A DNA stretch of 64,000 bases from Prunus persica (Eukaryota; Streptophyta; Magnoliopsida; Rosales; Rosaceae), in contig NC_034014.1 in NCBI RefSeq assembly GCF_000346465.2, forward strand, positions 10,290,505 through 10,354,504, written 5' to 3'. How positions within the stretch are numbered: position 1 is the stretch's first letter; each line of letters opens with the position of its first letter. Under the pieces are notes generated by a model. The model saw nothing but the letters and a program-made list of their open reading frames with translations. It was not told where the DNA came from and made no database searches. A program made the position numbers and the translations under genes. Below, in pieces: positions 47,638 to 57,690 of this stretch.

Positions 47638-48926
47638 GCCAAAACGTCCAGTAACAACGACGGTTTTTTGTTATGCCGTCGTTTTTAACTAACACAACGC
47701 AATATTTGTTTTGCGACGTGGAATCTTTTCATTTAACGTCGTTAGGTTTAATATAACCGACGTGAATTTGAATTTTTAAATTATGAATAGAATTTTTTTT
47801 CCCGTGACCTTTCAGTTTATTTTTCAATTACAGTGCGTTATAAATAGAGTTTTTTTTTCCGGAGGAAATTTAAAATGAAGGAAAATAATGTTCTGGAATA
47901 TGTAAAGTTTCTTTTTTGGATGACAGATTTAAATAAAATAAGAATATAAGAACAACGACTGTTTTTGTATTACTGTCGTCGTTTTTCGTCTTCTTAAGTA
48001 AGACTAAGACGACGTAATATATTTGTTGAGCGACGTTGATTTGTTTTTTAAACGTCGTTAGGTATAATATAACCGTCGTTGAAAATTGTCTCTCTGATTG
48101 CAAATTTGCAACGACGTTAGGTATAATATTTGTAGATATACAAACGCACACACATCATCAACTTCCAAAAAATTGTCTCTCTGATTGCAAATCTGTGTCA
48201 TCTGTTAAGATTATGATGTGGAACAGAGTTCCATCTGGTAAGATTTCGTAACCCTTGGGATCTCAGAAAAATCTGATTATGTCGGCGGTTTTCTATATAA
48301 ACCGTCGTGGTTATTTCAATTCTTGTCATTAAGTAGATCTACCGACGTAGGATAAGAAAATCAAAGAAAAAAATTGTTAACAAAAATTCTTATTAAGACG
48401 ACGGTTTAAATTAAAGGTACGACGTATAAAATGAATAAATACGACGTTAAATTTTATAGTACGATTTAAAGATAACGTCGTAGAACTATACGAGAATGAC
48501 GTCGATATATTTATATTTTCCGTCGTTGTACATTAATTTAATACGGCGATATTTTGTATTTTAAAGCCGTGGATTTGTTTGTAATTATACGGCGTCTTAT
48601 ACGAAAACCTCGTCGTGTTATTTTATGAGTAAAAACGGCGATTTTTATTCAAATCGTCGTCTTTACTTTCTACGTCGGTCGATTCATAACTTCTGCCGTT
48701 CTTTGTTGGCTTTGATTTTACACTGCGGAAATCTGTTTCAAATAGACGTCGGTTGTTTAATTAGGTACGTCGTTGTTTTTGAACAGCCATTTGAATCTCC
48801 ATTTTTTAGTTGTCTAAGGTGGTATTACACGATGGTGTTTTTAGAATCGTCTTTTTTTTAAAAACCACGACGGTTTTCACTTAGACCGTCGTTGTTTTCT
48901 GGTCGTCTTTTTCACTTTTTGTAGTA
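47638..48926. mobile_element. Non-autonomous CACTA copy (block A), ACGACG-rich
   Basis: The right end, read inward on the minus strand, is CACTACTACAAAAAGTG followed by AAAAGACGACC. The left end (aaaacgtccagtaacaacg) matches the inner part of that terminal repeat but lacks the outer ~20 bases. The interior is dense in ACGACG/CGTCGT words. From 47688 it is nearly identical, in the same orientation, to 55602-56836. It has no coding sequence. The intact CACTA end marks the superfamily. Confidence 0.75.
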
Positions 48927-49180
48927 GTGGAATTTACAAGGGGAAGATAGGGTTTGTACTTACAGGTTGGACGAGCTCACATATTCGACGGAGCCTGGAG
49001 AGTGCAACTTTTAATTAGAGCAGAAGTGAGAGAGCGAAATGTTATGTTGCGCGAAATCTGAAAATTTTAGGGTTCAGGGTTAGAAGTATAAGAATAAGTG
49101 CCAAATCTAAAAAATTTGGGTCGCGCGAAAATTTTTAGAGAGCGCGCTCTTTAAAACGTCGAAAGAAAAACCATGGCGAA
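48927..49180 (-). other. Exon-like segment with splice donor
   Basis: On the minus strand, a segment with ctctctcacttctgctc and ctccaggctccgtcgaatat ends at an AACCT|GTAAGT donor (about 48971). Beyond block A, another segment (about 47637-47580) ends in TTTCAG|GTAAAT. Together they could be 5' exons of CACTA gene 1 separated by the block A insertion. No protein similarity is recognised. Confidence 0.3.
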
Positions 49181-49250
49181 AGTTCTACAAGAACCGACGT
49201 AAATGTAATATTCCACGACGGAAACACTGAACGTAACGCCGTTTATTTTG

Positions 49251-50130
49251 ACGCTTCATTTTTCGGATTAATTTTAAATTTATTTTGAATATTTTGATAT
49301 AAAGACGACTGAAAAACCACGTCGGGGTTAAGAAATTGAAGACGTTGTAAATTATAATAGACGACTTACATATTAAAATGACGTCGTTTAAAGTATAAAC
49401 CATGTCGGATATTTTACTGCACGACGTAACATATGTATTCCACGACTCAACCACCGTCGTTAAAAATTAATACCCTAAACCCTTAAAACTAAATTATATA
49501 ATTTAAAAAATTAAGTTTATAAAAGGGTTTATGGTTTTACAGCCTAATATATACCCTAGACTACCCAAAAATTATACTTTAAAAATAAACCACAATAAAT
49601 AACAACCCTAATCTCTAAACCCTAAACTCTAAACCCTAAACCATAAAACTAGAAGTGATTTTATGACTCATCAAAATAATTTTGTTATGGATGGTCATTT
49701 TAAATTTTTGTTATTCAAAATGAATTTTTTCAAGGTTTGGGGGGAAGAAAATATATCAATGACTTCATAGGAGTTGACTTTGCATTTTTCTGATTTATTT
49801 TAAATTTATTTTGAATATTTTGATATAAAAATAATAAAATATTCTTATCACAATAACAAACCACGTCAGGGTTAAGAAATTGAAGACGTTGTAAATTATA
49901 ATAGACGACTTACATATTAAAATGACGTCGTTTAAAGTAGAAACCATGTCGGATATTTTACTGCACGACGTAACATATGTATTCCACGACTCAACCACCG
50001 TCGTTAAAAATTAATACCCTAAACCCTTAAAACTAAATTATATAATTTAAAAATTTAAGTTTTTAAAAGGGTTTATGGTTTTACAGCCTAATATATACCC
50101 TATACTACCCAAAAATTATACTTTTATGTC
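49251..50130. repeat. Direct duplication of about 320 bp
   Basis: 49251-49580 and 49789-50130 share long identical runs (aagaaattgaagacgttg, tgcacgacgtaacatatg, gtttatggttttacagcc). The second copy has a small AT-rich insertion near 49830-49855. Both hold ACGACG/CGTCGT words and form the 3' flank of CACTA gene 2. Confidence 0.85.
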
Positions 50131-50879
50131 GGATTTGTTTAAAACGAAACAACAAAAAACGACTGTTTTTGACTTTATTAGGTCATTGGAAAAGTATTAC
50201 ACGTCGGTTACGCAATTTGTATGTTTGTTTTTTTTTTTAATTTAAGAAAACCTCAACAAATTTTTACCTTATATATTATAGACAAAATTTGTACATTATA
50301 CATAAATATCAAGTGTTCAATAATTCCCCTATTCCATGTGAAGGCAAACAAACTCTGCCCATTCATTCCGGACTTCATCAATTGCTTCTTGGGGGTATGG
50401 CGCTTCCTGTTTTCCCTTGGCATACTGTATAAACAATGACTATTAGGGTTTATAAATAAAAAGAAATTCAATCACAGACGACGATATTTTTCATAACCGA
50501 CGTAGTATATCTATTCAACGACGGTAATTTTACATGACCGTCGTTGATAATACAAAAAACGACGTAAAATGTATGAAGGTAATTTCTTCTTACCTTCTTC
50601 TCAAACGCCAAGGAAGGATCCATGATGATGTCCCTCATGAAGCACATCACATAATACCCGCATTCGACACTGCTGGGTTGCTTTGGTGTGCCTGACAGAG
50701 TTTTCCAAATTACTGCTTTACGGCCTGCTCTGGCTATGTGAGAATTATATATTTTTATAGCACTGTTCACGATGTTTTTGCCCTCTTCATCGACCACACG
50801 ATTTCCAGCAGAGGATCCAGAAAATAGACGGTTTCCCTCTTTGCTCTCACAATCAGCAAGATCCAATGACGGCTGCACA

Positions 50880-51070
50880 AAATTAATATAAAAACGACGG
50901 TTATTTACAAAAATGACGTATTATAATATTTCACACGATGAAATAAAGTAGCAATCGACGACATTATATATTTATCACGACGATAAATAACTACCGACGT
51001 GGTTAGTAGTTTCAAACGACTCAATAAAATAAAACACCGACGTGGTTAGTTTATACGCTGTCATTTATTG
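50880..51070. repeat. ACGACG intron block a
   Basis: An intron of CACTA gene 2 containing, in order, aaaacgacggttatttac, tgacgtattataatatttcac, atcacgacga, accgacgtggttag and aaacaccgacgtgg. The same order of words fills the introns at 51300-51480 and 52325-52505. Confidence 0.85.
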
Positions 51071-51299
51071 AAAATCATAAAAACAAAATCCTGTTAAGGA
51101 GACTAACCCTGGATTGTAAGGCATCATGAAAATCTGTTCACCATCAGTCTTCTGAAGTCGAGTTGCTACCAATCGTGATCTGTCAGCTATTGTCCCAGAG
51201 TTGGCACTAACTGTAGCAGGGCGATAAAGCCAACCATGCTGCACATATTTGCTTGTTTCAAAATATCATGTAAGTACCTAAATATATAAAATAATATAA

Positions 51300-51480
51300 A
51301 CAAGTCAGCACAAAAAAACACACGACGGTTATGTATAACAAAACGACGTATTATAAAATTTCACACGACGTACTGAAATAGACAACGACGTTATAATATA
51401 TTTATCACGACGGTACATACTAACGACGTGGTTAGTTAGTTAAGACGACGCAATAAATAAACCAACGACGTATTATTTTA
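51300..51480. repeat. ACGACG intron block b
   Basis: The next intron upstream in the gene shows cacacgacggttatg, aaacgacgtattataaaat, ttcacacgacg, atcacgacggta, aacgacgtggttag and acgacgcaataaataaacc in the same order and orientation as block a. Confidence 0.85.
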
Positions 51481-52324
51481 GAATGACAAACCTCATATAT
51501 ACAGCAATCACAGTAGCTCCTATTTCTTCCATGCCTGCAAATTGTGTAATATCTTCAGGCAGGACGAAGGTATCGCGTTCTAGACCAAACACCTCCTTAT
51601 CAATTGTAAAGTTCAGGGTCTTATCCTGAGGCACGAGTGTCGTTTCCACATAACGACAAAGGGATTTTAAAGAAGATGGCGCCTCCATATTTGAATAATC
51701 AACAACTTTAATAACCTGTTTAAAGAAATAAAAAAAATGACGTGGTAATTCAATAAAAACGACGGTTTAAGGAATAAAACGTCGTCTGAAAAGAATTTAA
51801 ACGACGGTGAAAAAATCGTCGTGGTGAACAATTTATTACGTCTTAGAAAAAAATTCCGCCGTCTAAGTTGTAAACAAACGACGGTTTAAAGAAAAATATC
51901 GACGTCTGCTTGCTTTGTCAGACATTGGATTTTTGGGACTTTGGCTAATTCTTGGTTTAAGCATGCTTGGATCAAAATTGGGAATTAATTGGGAAAGCTG
52001 ACTCAGCAAATGCTCCCTCTCAGCCTCTACCAATTGTTTGGTTCTAGCCTCCATCCTTAAAGCCTCTTCTTGATTTCCTTCATTTTTCTGTTTTAAGTAA
52101 TAAAGAATGTAGAGAAAGTAAAAAAATTAAATTCAAACGTCGTGGTAAGACTCTGTGGTTTGGGTAAATTGAAATATTGCCTTGGGGAAATCCCAGCACC
52201 TACACCTCTCACTCTGCCTGGATGCTCGGGGCCCAAAGCCATGGTCAGCACATCATTGCTGCCAGATACACTGACTTTGCCTTCCGAGACTTGTTTTTGC
52301 AATTCATCCTAAAACAAAGATACA

Positions 52325-52505
52325 TAAAAAAGTAAGAACAAAGAACACACGACGGTTATTTATATACAAACGACGTATTATATAATTTCAGACGACGCAA
52401 TAACATATAAATCGATGTTATTATAATTTATCACGACGGTAGTTATACCGACGTGGTTAGTTTTTTAAAACGACGAAATGAATAAACCACCGACGTCTTA
52501 TGCTT
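52325..52505. repeat. ACGACG intron block c
   Basis: The intron between the first and second coding exons holds cacacgacggttattt, aaacgacgtattatata, ttcagacgacgcaataa, atcacgacggta, accgacgtggttag and aataaaccaccgacgt. It is followed by a second, shorter series (52560-52740). Confidence 0.85.
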
Positions 52506-53644
52506 TATTTACAGATAACAGAGGGATGATTCAATATTCACACCTTTAACGACCTTGTTTAAAACATTTCGACGTAGTAATTTAATACAAACGACGCGAA
52601 AATGAACCACCGACATCTTATGCTATAATTACAGAAAACAGAGTAGTGATTCCTGATTTAGACCTTTAACGACGTTTTTTAAAAAATTTCGACGTGGTAA
52701 TATCATTCACACGACGCAAAATATAACATAAGACGTAATAAGAATTATTCACAGTTTAATAAAAATTTAAAACAGAGTGAGTAGGCTTACAATTAATTTT
52801 GCTTTCTCTGCCACCTTTGGATCCGGGATGTTACCATGTTTGTCCTGTCTAGCTCTCTTCCATAAGGTAGATCGATCAATTTCTACCCCAGGCATGGTTT
52901 CCTCCAATTGATCCTCCAAACCAGCATATCCTTTTCGAGACAATCGATGATTGTACTCAAGTTTCTCCCTAATCTGTGCATGTTGAGAATGCATAGACTC
53001 AAAATCTTTGGATAACCTTGAAGCTACAAAGGCATCCCATTGTGCTTTCTCTATGAATTTATATGTTTCAGGGGGTTGGCTTAATCTCTCCCTGTCATTG
53101 GTGTATGGAAGGATATAATGCCTCGTTAGTGTAGACTTGAAATCCTTCCATTTCTTGGCAGCAGAAGCTAACACAGAGTTCTTGCCCCCTTGACCTACCA
53201 CAAAAGCAATGTCAACTGCTTCCCAAATCTGCTCCTTTATATCCTTGGGGATTTGAGCCCATTTCATGTCCACAAGTGGAACTCTGGAGCGTGCCAACAC
53301 ACCAATGTAGGACTGCATCTCACTATGTGCTTGGCCAATTCCTTTCCCCCTTTTATTGCACTCAACAATTGGCCTCAGTTTCTGAAGTTTTCTCTTCACA
53401 ACACGAGGCATTGTGCTCATACCTCGACCAGACTTTGAATCATCAGAGATTGTTGTCGTGCTGGTTGGTTCTGTCTCAGCAGATGATGAAGCAAACTTCA
53501 TCTTCTTCGAAGACTTCTCTTGAGGAGGTACCATTCCAAGCTCCTTACCTCCATTTTTCTTGGAGCCAGAATCCTTACTTTGGTCTTGGTGAGAAACCAT
53601 TTTTACAGACAAAACTGCAAGTGAAAATATTTCAGGAAAAGATT

Positions 53645-53920
53645 AAGAACACAAACGACGGTTATTAATAAAATACGACGTATGATATGATTTTAAACGA
53701 CGCAATGAAATAATCTCAGATGTAATAAATGTTTAAAACCAAGGTAATTAAACAACGACGAAATAATATAAAATAAGATGTAATAATAACTTATTACGTC
53801 GATATTTACCGGACGACGTGATAATTAACTATAAACGATGAAATATTTATATAACGTCGTGGTATTGATGTTCACACGACGTCAATAGTAATATACCGTC
53901 GTCTATATAAGGATCCAAAA
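53645..53920. repeat. ACGACG block d in the 5'UTR intron
   Basis: The block starts with acaaacgacggttatt, atacgacgtatgatatg and aaacgacgcaatgaaa, matching the first half of blocks a-c. It then diverges, although it keeps the ACGACG/CGACGT spacing. Confidence 0.75.
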
Positions 53921-54509
53921 CCCTTCTTTCTTTCTCTGTGAATGTTTGATTGCAGATTTGATTTTTCTGAACCATGATTTTTGTTTTCTAATTTGATAAA
54001 ATACAAGGCCAAGAAAGAAAGTTTTGGAATCTTATATAGACGACGGTATTTTAATATGACGTCGTGGTATTAACATTCACACGACGTAAAACAATAAGAT
54101 ACTGTCGTCTATATTAGATACCAACCCTACTTTCTTTTTCTTTATATTTTATCAAATTAGGGAAAAACAAAAACCATTGTTCAGAGAAATCAAACCTGCA
54201 ATTAAACAAGCAAATAAAAAAAAGACTATAATTTTAAAAACAACTTTGTCAATTTTCAGACGACGCTAGAACGACTGACGAACCGTCATGGTCTACATAT
54301 TTAACCACGTAAATAAGAAGCTACCGTCGTCTTATTTAGTTGAGGTAGTTGTCTTCAAAGTTGGAAACTTTCCCTCTTTGTCTGTATATTTTATCAAACT
54401 TGGAAAGAAGTAAAATGATTTTGGCCAGAAAAAAGGTAAAAAGATTTTTCAAACAAAAAACGTATGAGCATGCTAAACAGTAACCAAAATAGTGAAAATG
54501 AAAGCTTAC

Positions 54510-54660
54510 CTTTTGCGTGCAATGAAAGCAAGAGGAAGACGATGTTTAAGTTCAGAGACGACGAAGAAGACGAGAAGAAGACGATGAGATACTCTGACAG
54601 TGCTCTGACAAGGAAAAAAGTCAAAAAGTTTTCTCTAGGAGATTGAAATTTTTAATCGGG
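54510..54660 (-). promoter_or_regulatory. 5'UTR exon of CACTA gene 2
   Basis: On the minus strand a CT-rich leader (cgtcttcttctcgtcttc) ends CGCAAAAG|GTAAGC at 54510. The next acceptor is TTGCAG just before 53613, 14 bases upstream of the ATG at 53600. It is inferred to be a non-coding first exon. The transcription start is not defined. Confidence 0.5.
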
Positions 54661-55049
54661 TTTGGAAACAGTGCATGTGTAAGTCAGGTAGACGAAAAGT
54701 TGCTTACATATAAAACCATTTCAAAAAAATAATACGGCGGTTACATATAACTACGACGTATAAATTACAAAATACGACGGTACATTTAACTTCGGACGTG
54801 GTAAATAAATACGACAGTAGTGTTGTAGGTACCGTCGTGGTAAATAAATACGACAGTAGTGTTGTAGGTACCGTCGTAGTAAACTCAAAAATTAAAGTAC
54901 ATAAGTAATAACTCGCGTCATGGTAGATTATTTAACACGTCGTTTTTATTAATGTACCGACGTGGATTTCTGTAATATACGTCGGTCATACCGACGTTGA
55001 TTTTAAAAATTTATTTTATAAATTTGTCGCTTTCATTCATTTTCGGTTT

Positions 55050-55560
55050 ACATTTAGGGTTCCAAGTTCTTCCTCTCTCAGAGACACTGTCTCTCACATC
55101 TCAAAGACAATAATTTGGATGTCTTTCTCAAAGAGAAATTGAGCTTACTCGCATCAAATCTATGTCCACAAGAAGAAGCTTGTCAACTAGCCTTCTCACT
55201 TCCTTGATCAAGCCTGATAGGACACTTAGTGCTTCTGAATACTCCTTGCTTTCCATCAAAAGAGATGCAAGCCTGGCCTCCACTCGCTGTCGAAGGAAAG
55301 TTCGCTTCTCAGGGAAATCTGAAGATCAGATGTGCCTGATCCTCTGCCTGATTTTCTTGGCTAAGAAGATCCGTCAGATTTGTGATAGCCTCTTCCTTTA
55401 TCCATAGAGCTTCAGAAGAAGAAGATGAGTTTCAAGAATGCGATAAAGAATAGAAATGGCTTCAGAATGCGATAAAGCATGAGCAATCGAATCAGTGCTT
55501 TGAACTATACAAGTCAATGCTTTGAACTATACAAGTCCTGCAGAAAGATAAAGGACCAAA
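55050..55560 (-). pseudogene. RPN6: Captured fragment of 26S proteasome subunit RPN6 (PSMD11)
   Basis: On the minus strand three stretches match the N-terminal half of plant RPN6, the 26S proteasome lid subunit. First TDSIAHALS and AISILYRILE (about 55515-55420), then SSSSSEALWIKEEAITNLTD with LLSQENQAED (about 55420-55335), then EKRTFLRQRVEARLASLLM, KEYSEALSVLSGLIKEV and VDKLLLVDIDL (about 55310-55155), and SKLNFSLRK about 55150-55125. No introns separate them. About 40 residues expected between the second and third stretches are missing, and at least two frame changes occur. It therefore cannot encode RPN6. It lies inside the CACTA element between the ACGACG blocks and its right end, so it looks like a captured host gene piece. 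My identification rests on remembered RPN6 sequence. Confidence 0.8.
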
Positions 55561-55601
55561 CTGTTAAAGAAACTGAAACTGTTAAAGAAACCCTAAACTA
55601 A

Positions 55602-56836
55602 CACGACACAATATTTGTTTTGCGACGTGGAATCTTTTCATTTAACGTCGTTAGGTTTAATATAACCGACGTGGATTTGAATTTTTAAATTATGAATAGA
55701 AATTTTTTTCCTGTGACCTTTCAGTTTATTTTTCAATTACAGTGCGTTATAAATAGAGTTTTTTTTCCGGAGGAAATTTAAAATGAAGGAAAATAATGTT
55801 CTGGAATATGTAAAGTTTCTTTTTTGGATGACAGATTTAAATAAAATAAGAATATAAAAACAACGACTGTTTTTGTATTACTGTCGTCGTTTTTCGTCGT
55901 CTTAAGTAAGACTAAGACGACGTAATATATTTGTTGAGCGACGTTGATTTGTTTTTTAAACATCGTTAGGTATAATATAACCGTCGTTGAAAATTGTCTC
56001 TCTGATTGCAAATTTGCAACGACGTTAGGTATAATATTTGTAGATACACAAACGCACACACATCATCAACTTCCAAAAAATTGTCTCTCTGATTGCAAAT
56101 CTGTGTCATCTGTTAAGATTATGATGTGGAACAGAGTTCCATCTGGTAAGATTTCGTAACCCTTGGGATCTCAGAAAAATCTGATTATGTCGGCGGTTTT
56201 CTATATAAACCGTCGTGGTTATTTCAATTCTTGTCATTAAGTAGATCTACCGACGTAGGATAAGAAAATCAAAGAAAAAAATTGTTAACAAAAATTCTTA
56301 TTAAGACGACGGTTTAAATTAAAGGTACGACGTATAAAATGAATAAATACGACGTTAAATTTTATAGTACGATTTAAAGATAACGTCGTAGAACTATACG
56401 AGAATGACGTCGATATATTTATATTTTCCGTCGTTGTACATTAATTTAATACGGCGATATTTTGTATTTTAAAGCCGTGGATTTGTTTGTAATTATACGG
56501 CGTCTTATACGAAAACCTCGTCGTGTTATTTTATGAGTAAAAACGGCGGTTTTTATTGAAATCGTCGTCTTTACTTTCTACGTCGGTCGATTCATAACTT
56601 CTGCCGTTCTTTGTTGGCTTTGATTTTACACTGCGGAAATCTGTTTCAAATAGACGTCGGTTGTTTAATTAGGTACGTCGTTGTTTTTGAACAGCCATTT
56701 GAATCTCCATTTTTTAGTTGTCTAAGGTGGTATTACACGACGATGTTTTTAGAACCGTCGTCTTTTTAAAAACCACGACGGTTTTCACTTAGGCCGTCGT
56801 TGTTTTCTGGTCGTCTTTTTCACTTTTTGTAGTAGA
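55602..56836. mobile_element. Right (5') end of the ACGACG CACTA element, block B
   Basis: It is nearly identical to block A from aactaacac onward and in the same orientation. It ends at ...ctttttgtagtag against the host-flank word acagactag. The outer bases of CACTA are missing or merged with the flank. It is dense in ACGACG/CGTCGT words and shows subterminal inverted pairs (aaccacgacggttttcac near 56769). Given the minus-strand gene, this is the promoter-side end of the element at about 49170-56836. Confidence 0.75.
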
Positions 56837-57390
56837 CAGACTAGTTGCAAGCAACATTGCTGAGAAGAAGAAGATAGCTTGGAGAGGTATAGCTGCTCCT
56901 TTATAGAACTAGGAAACTTGAGATGTATCTATTGATCTTTGTAACTTTCTTTTTCTTGTTATAGTGGATTGCTAGGTCGGAGTGATGACCTCGAGTTTTT
57001 CCTAGCGATGGGTTTCTGGGTATACGTTTTTGCAGTGTTGTTCTTACTATTATGTTTAGTCATACTATACATGTTGTTGCTGAAATGCTGATGAAAGATT
57101 CTCACACGCCTATCACTCTAGTTGTTGCTAGCACATGGGATGTCTAGATTGACGGAATCTTCTGAGTGCCTAGGTTGTCACGTAGTCTTTTTCTAGATCT
57201 GCAGGGGGTACGAGATTTGTAATGTGTATGTTTGTTTGTTCTGCGTTCTTAGGTCTGTGACTTGGGATTAGCTAGTCACACATTGGTTAGGAATACTTTG
57301 TTGTCTGATTCCTACATGTCTGATCTGTCCATTGGGATTTTAGTTTACTCCCTTCACATAAGTACCAATTTCATAAATTACACTACACCT
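56837..57390 (+). repeat. LTR-like fragment, copy 3
   Basis: The match to copies 1 and 2 begins at gactagttgcaagcaac, directly after the CACTA end, and runs to tagtttactcccttcac at about 57357. It then continues into the 3' flank of ankyrin-PGG copy 3 as in copy 1. The first ~150 bases of the fragment present in copies 1 and 2 are absent. Confidence 0.65.
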
Positions 57391-57690
57391 AAATTTGCAA
57401 AGAATAAAGATAAATAATGAATTTGAAGATTTGGTGTTGACGCACTCTCCTTCTTCGTTACTATTTATAAGGTTGAATTTCAACATTAGGACTAAGAAAT
57501 ACAATTCAATCAAGAGCTTAGTTGGTTATTGTATCGTTGATTTTTCGATTGATGGTTTCATTTCATACACACAAAACTTAAGCGCCATGTATTTGTTGAT
57601 GATCACTATAATTTTATTACAAAACTAAGCTAGAATATACAAACATATACATGATTGTGGAGGGAACAATATTAATGAGGCCGTGACTTT

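Larger units (their letters stand above)
50329..53600 (-). pseudogene. CACTA gene 2: transposase-associated/Ulp1 protease protein
   Basis: Exon model: 53613-52791 (ATG 53600, MVSHQDQSKDSGSKKNG, Transposase_24/TnpA-like with RVVKRKLQKLRPIVECN and KWKDFKSTLTRHYI), 52308-about 52142 (DELQKQVSEGKVSVSGSND, TMALGPEHPGRVRGVGAG), about 52087-51906, 51715-51492, 51277-51107 (HGWLYRPATVSANSGTIA), 50872-50594 and 50424-50329 (ending DEVRNEWAEFVC). Ulp1 catalytic residues are visible: His in RHWILLIV, Asp in YFLDPL, Gln/Cys in PKQPSSVECGYYVM. In the sixth exon the HWILL...DPL part and the ECGYY part are in frames one base apart, so a 1-nt loss lies near 50815. Donors of the second and third exons are weak. 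The introns carry near-identical ACGACG blocks. Confidence 0.75.

Noticed and set aside
48036..48861. Short frames in block A (and 55778-56159 in block B)
   Set aside because: They are duplicated with the transposon end, show no protein features and are full of the ACGACG words.
49600..49645. Interstitial telomere repeat
   Set aside because: Only a few imperfect ctaaaccctaaa units are present in AT-rich sequence, too short and irregular to call a telomeric tract.
55162..55407. 81-codon plus-strand frame in the RPN6-like segment
   Set aside because: The minus strand of the same DNA matches RPN6; the plus frame is its shadow.
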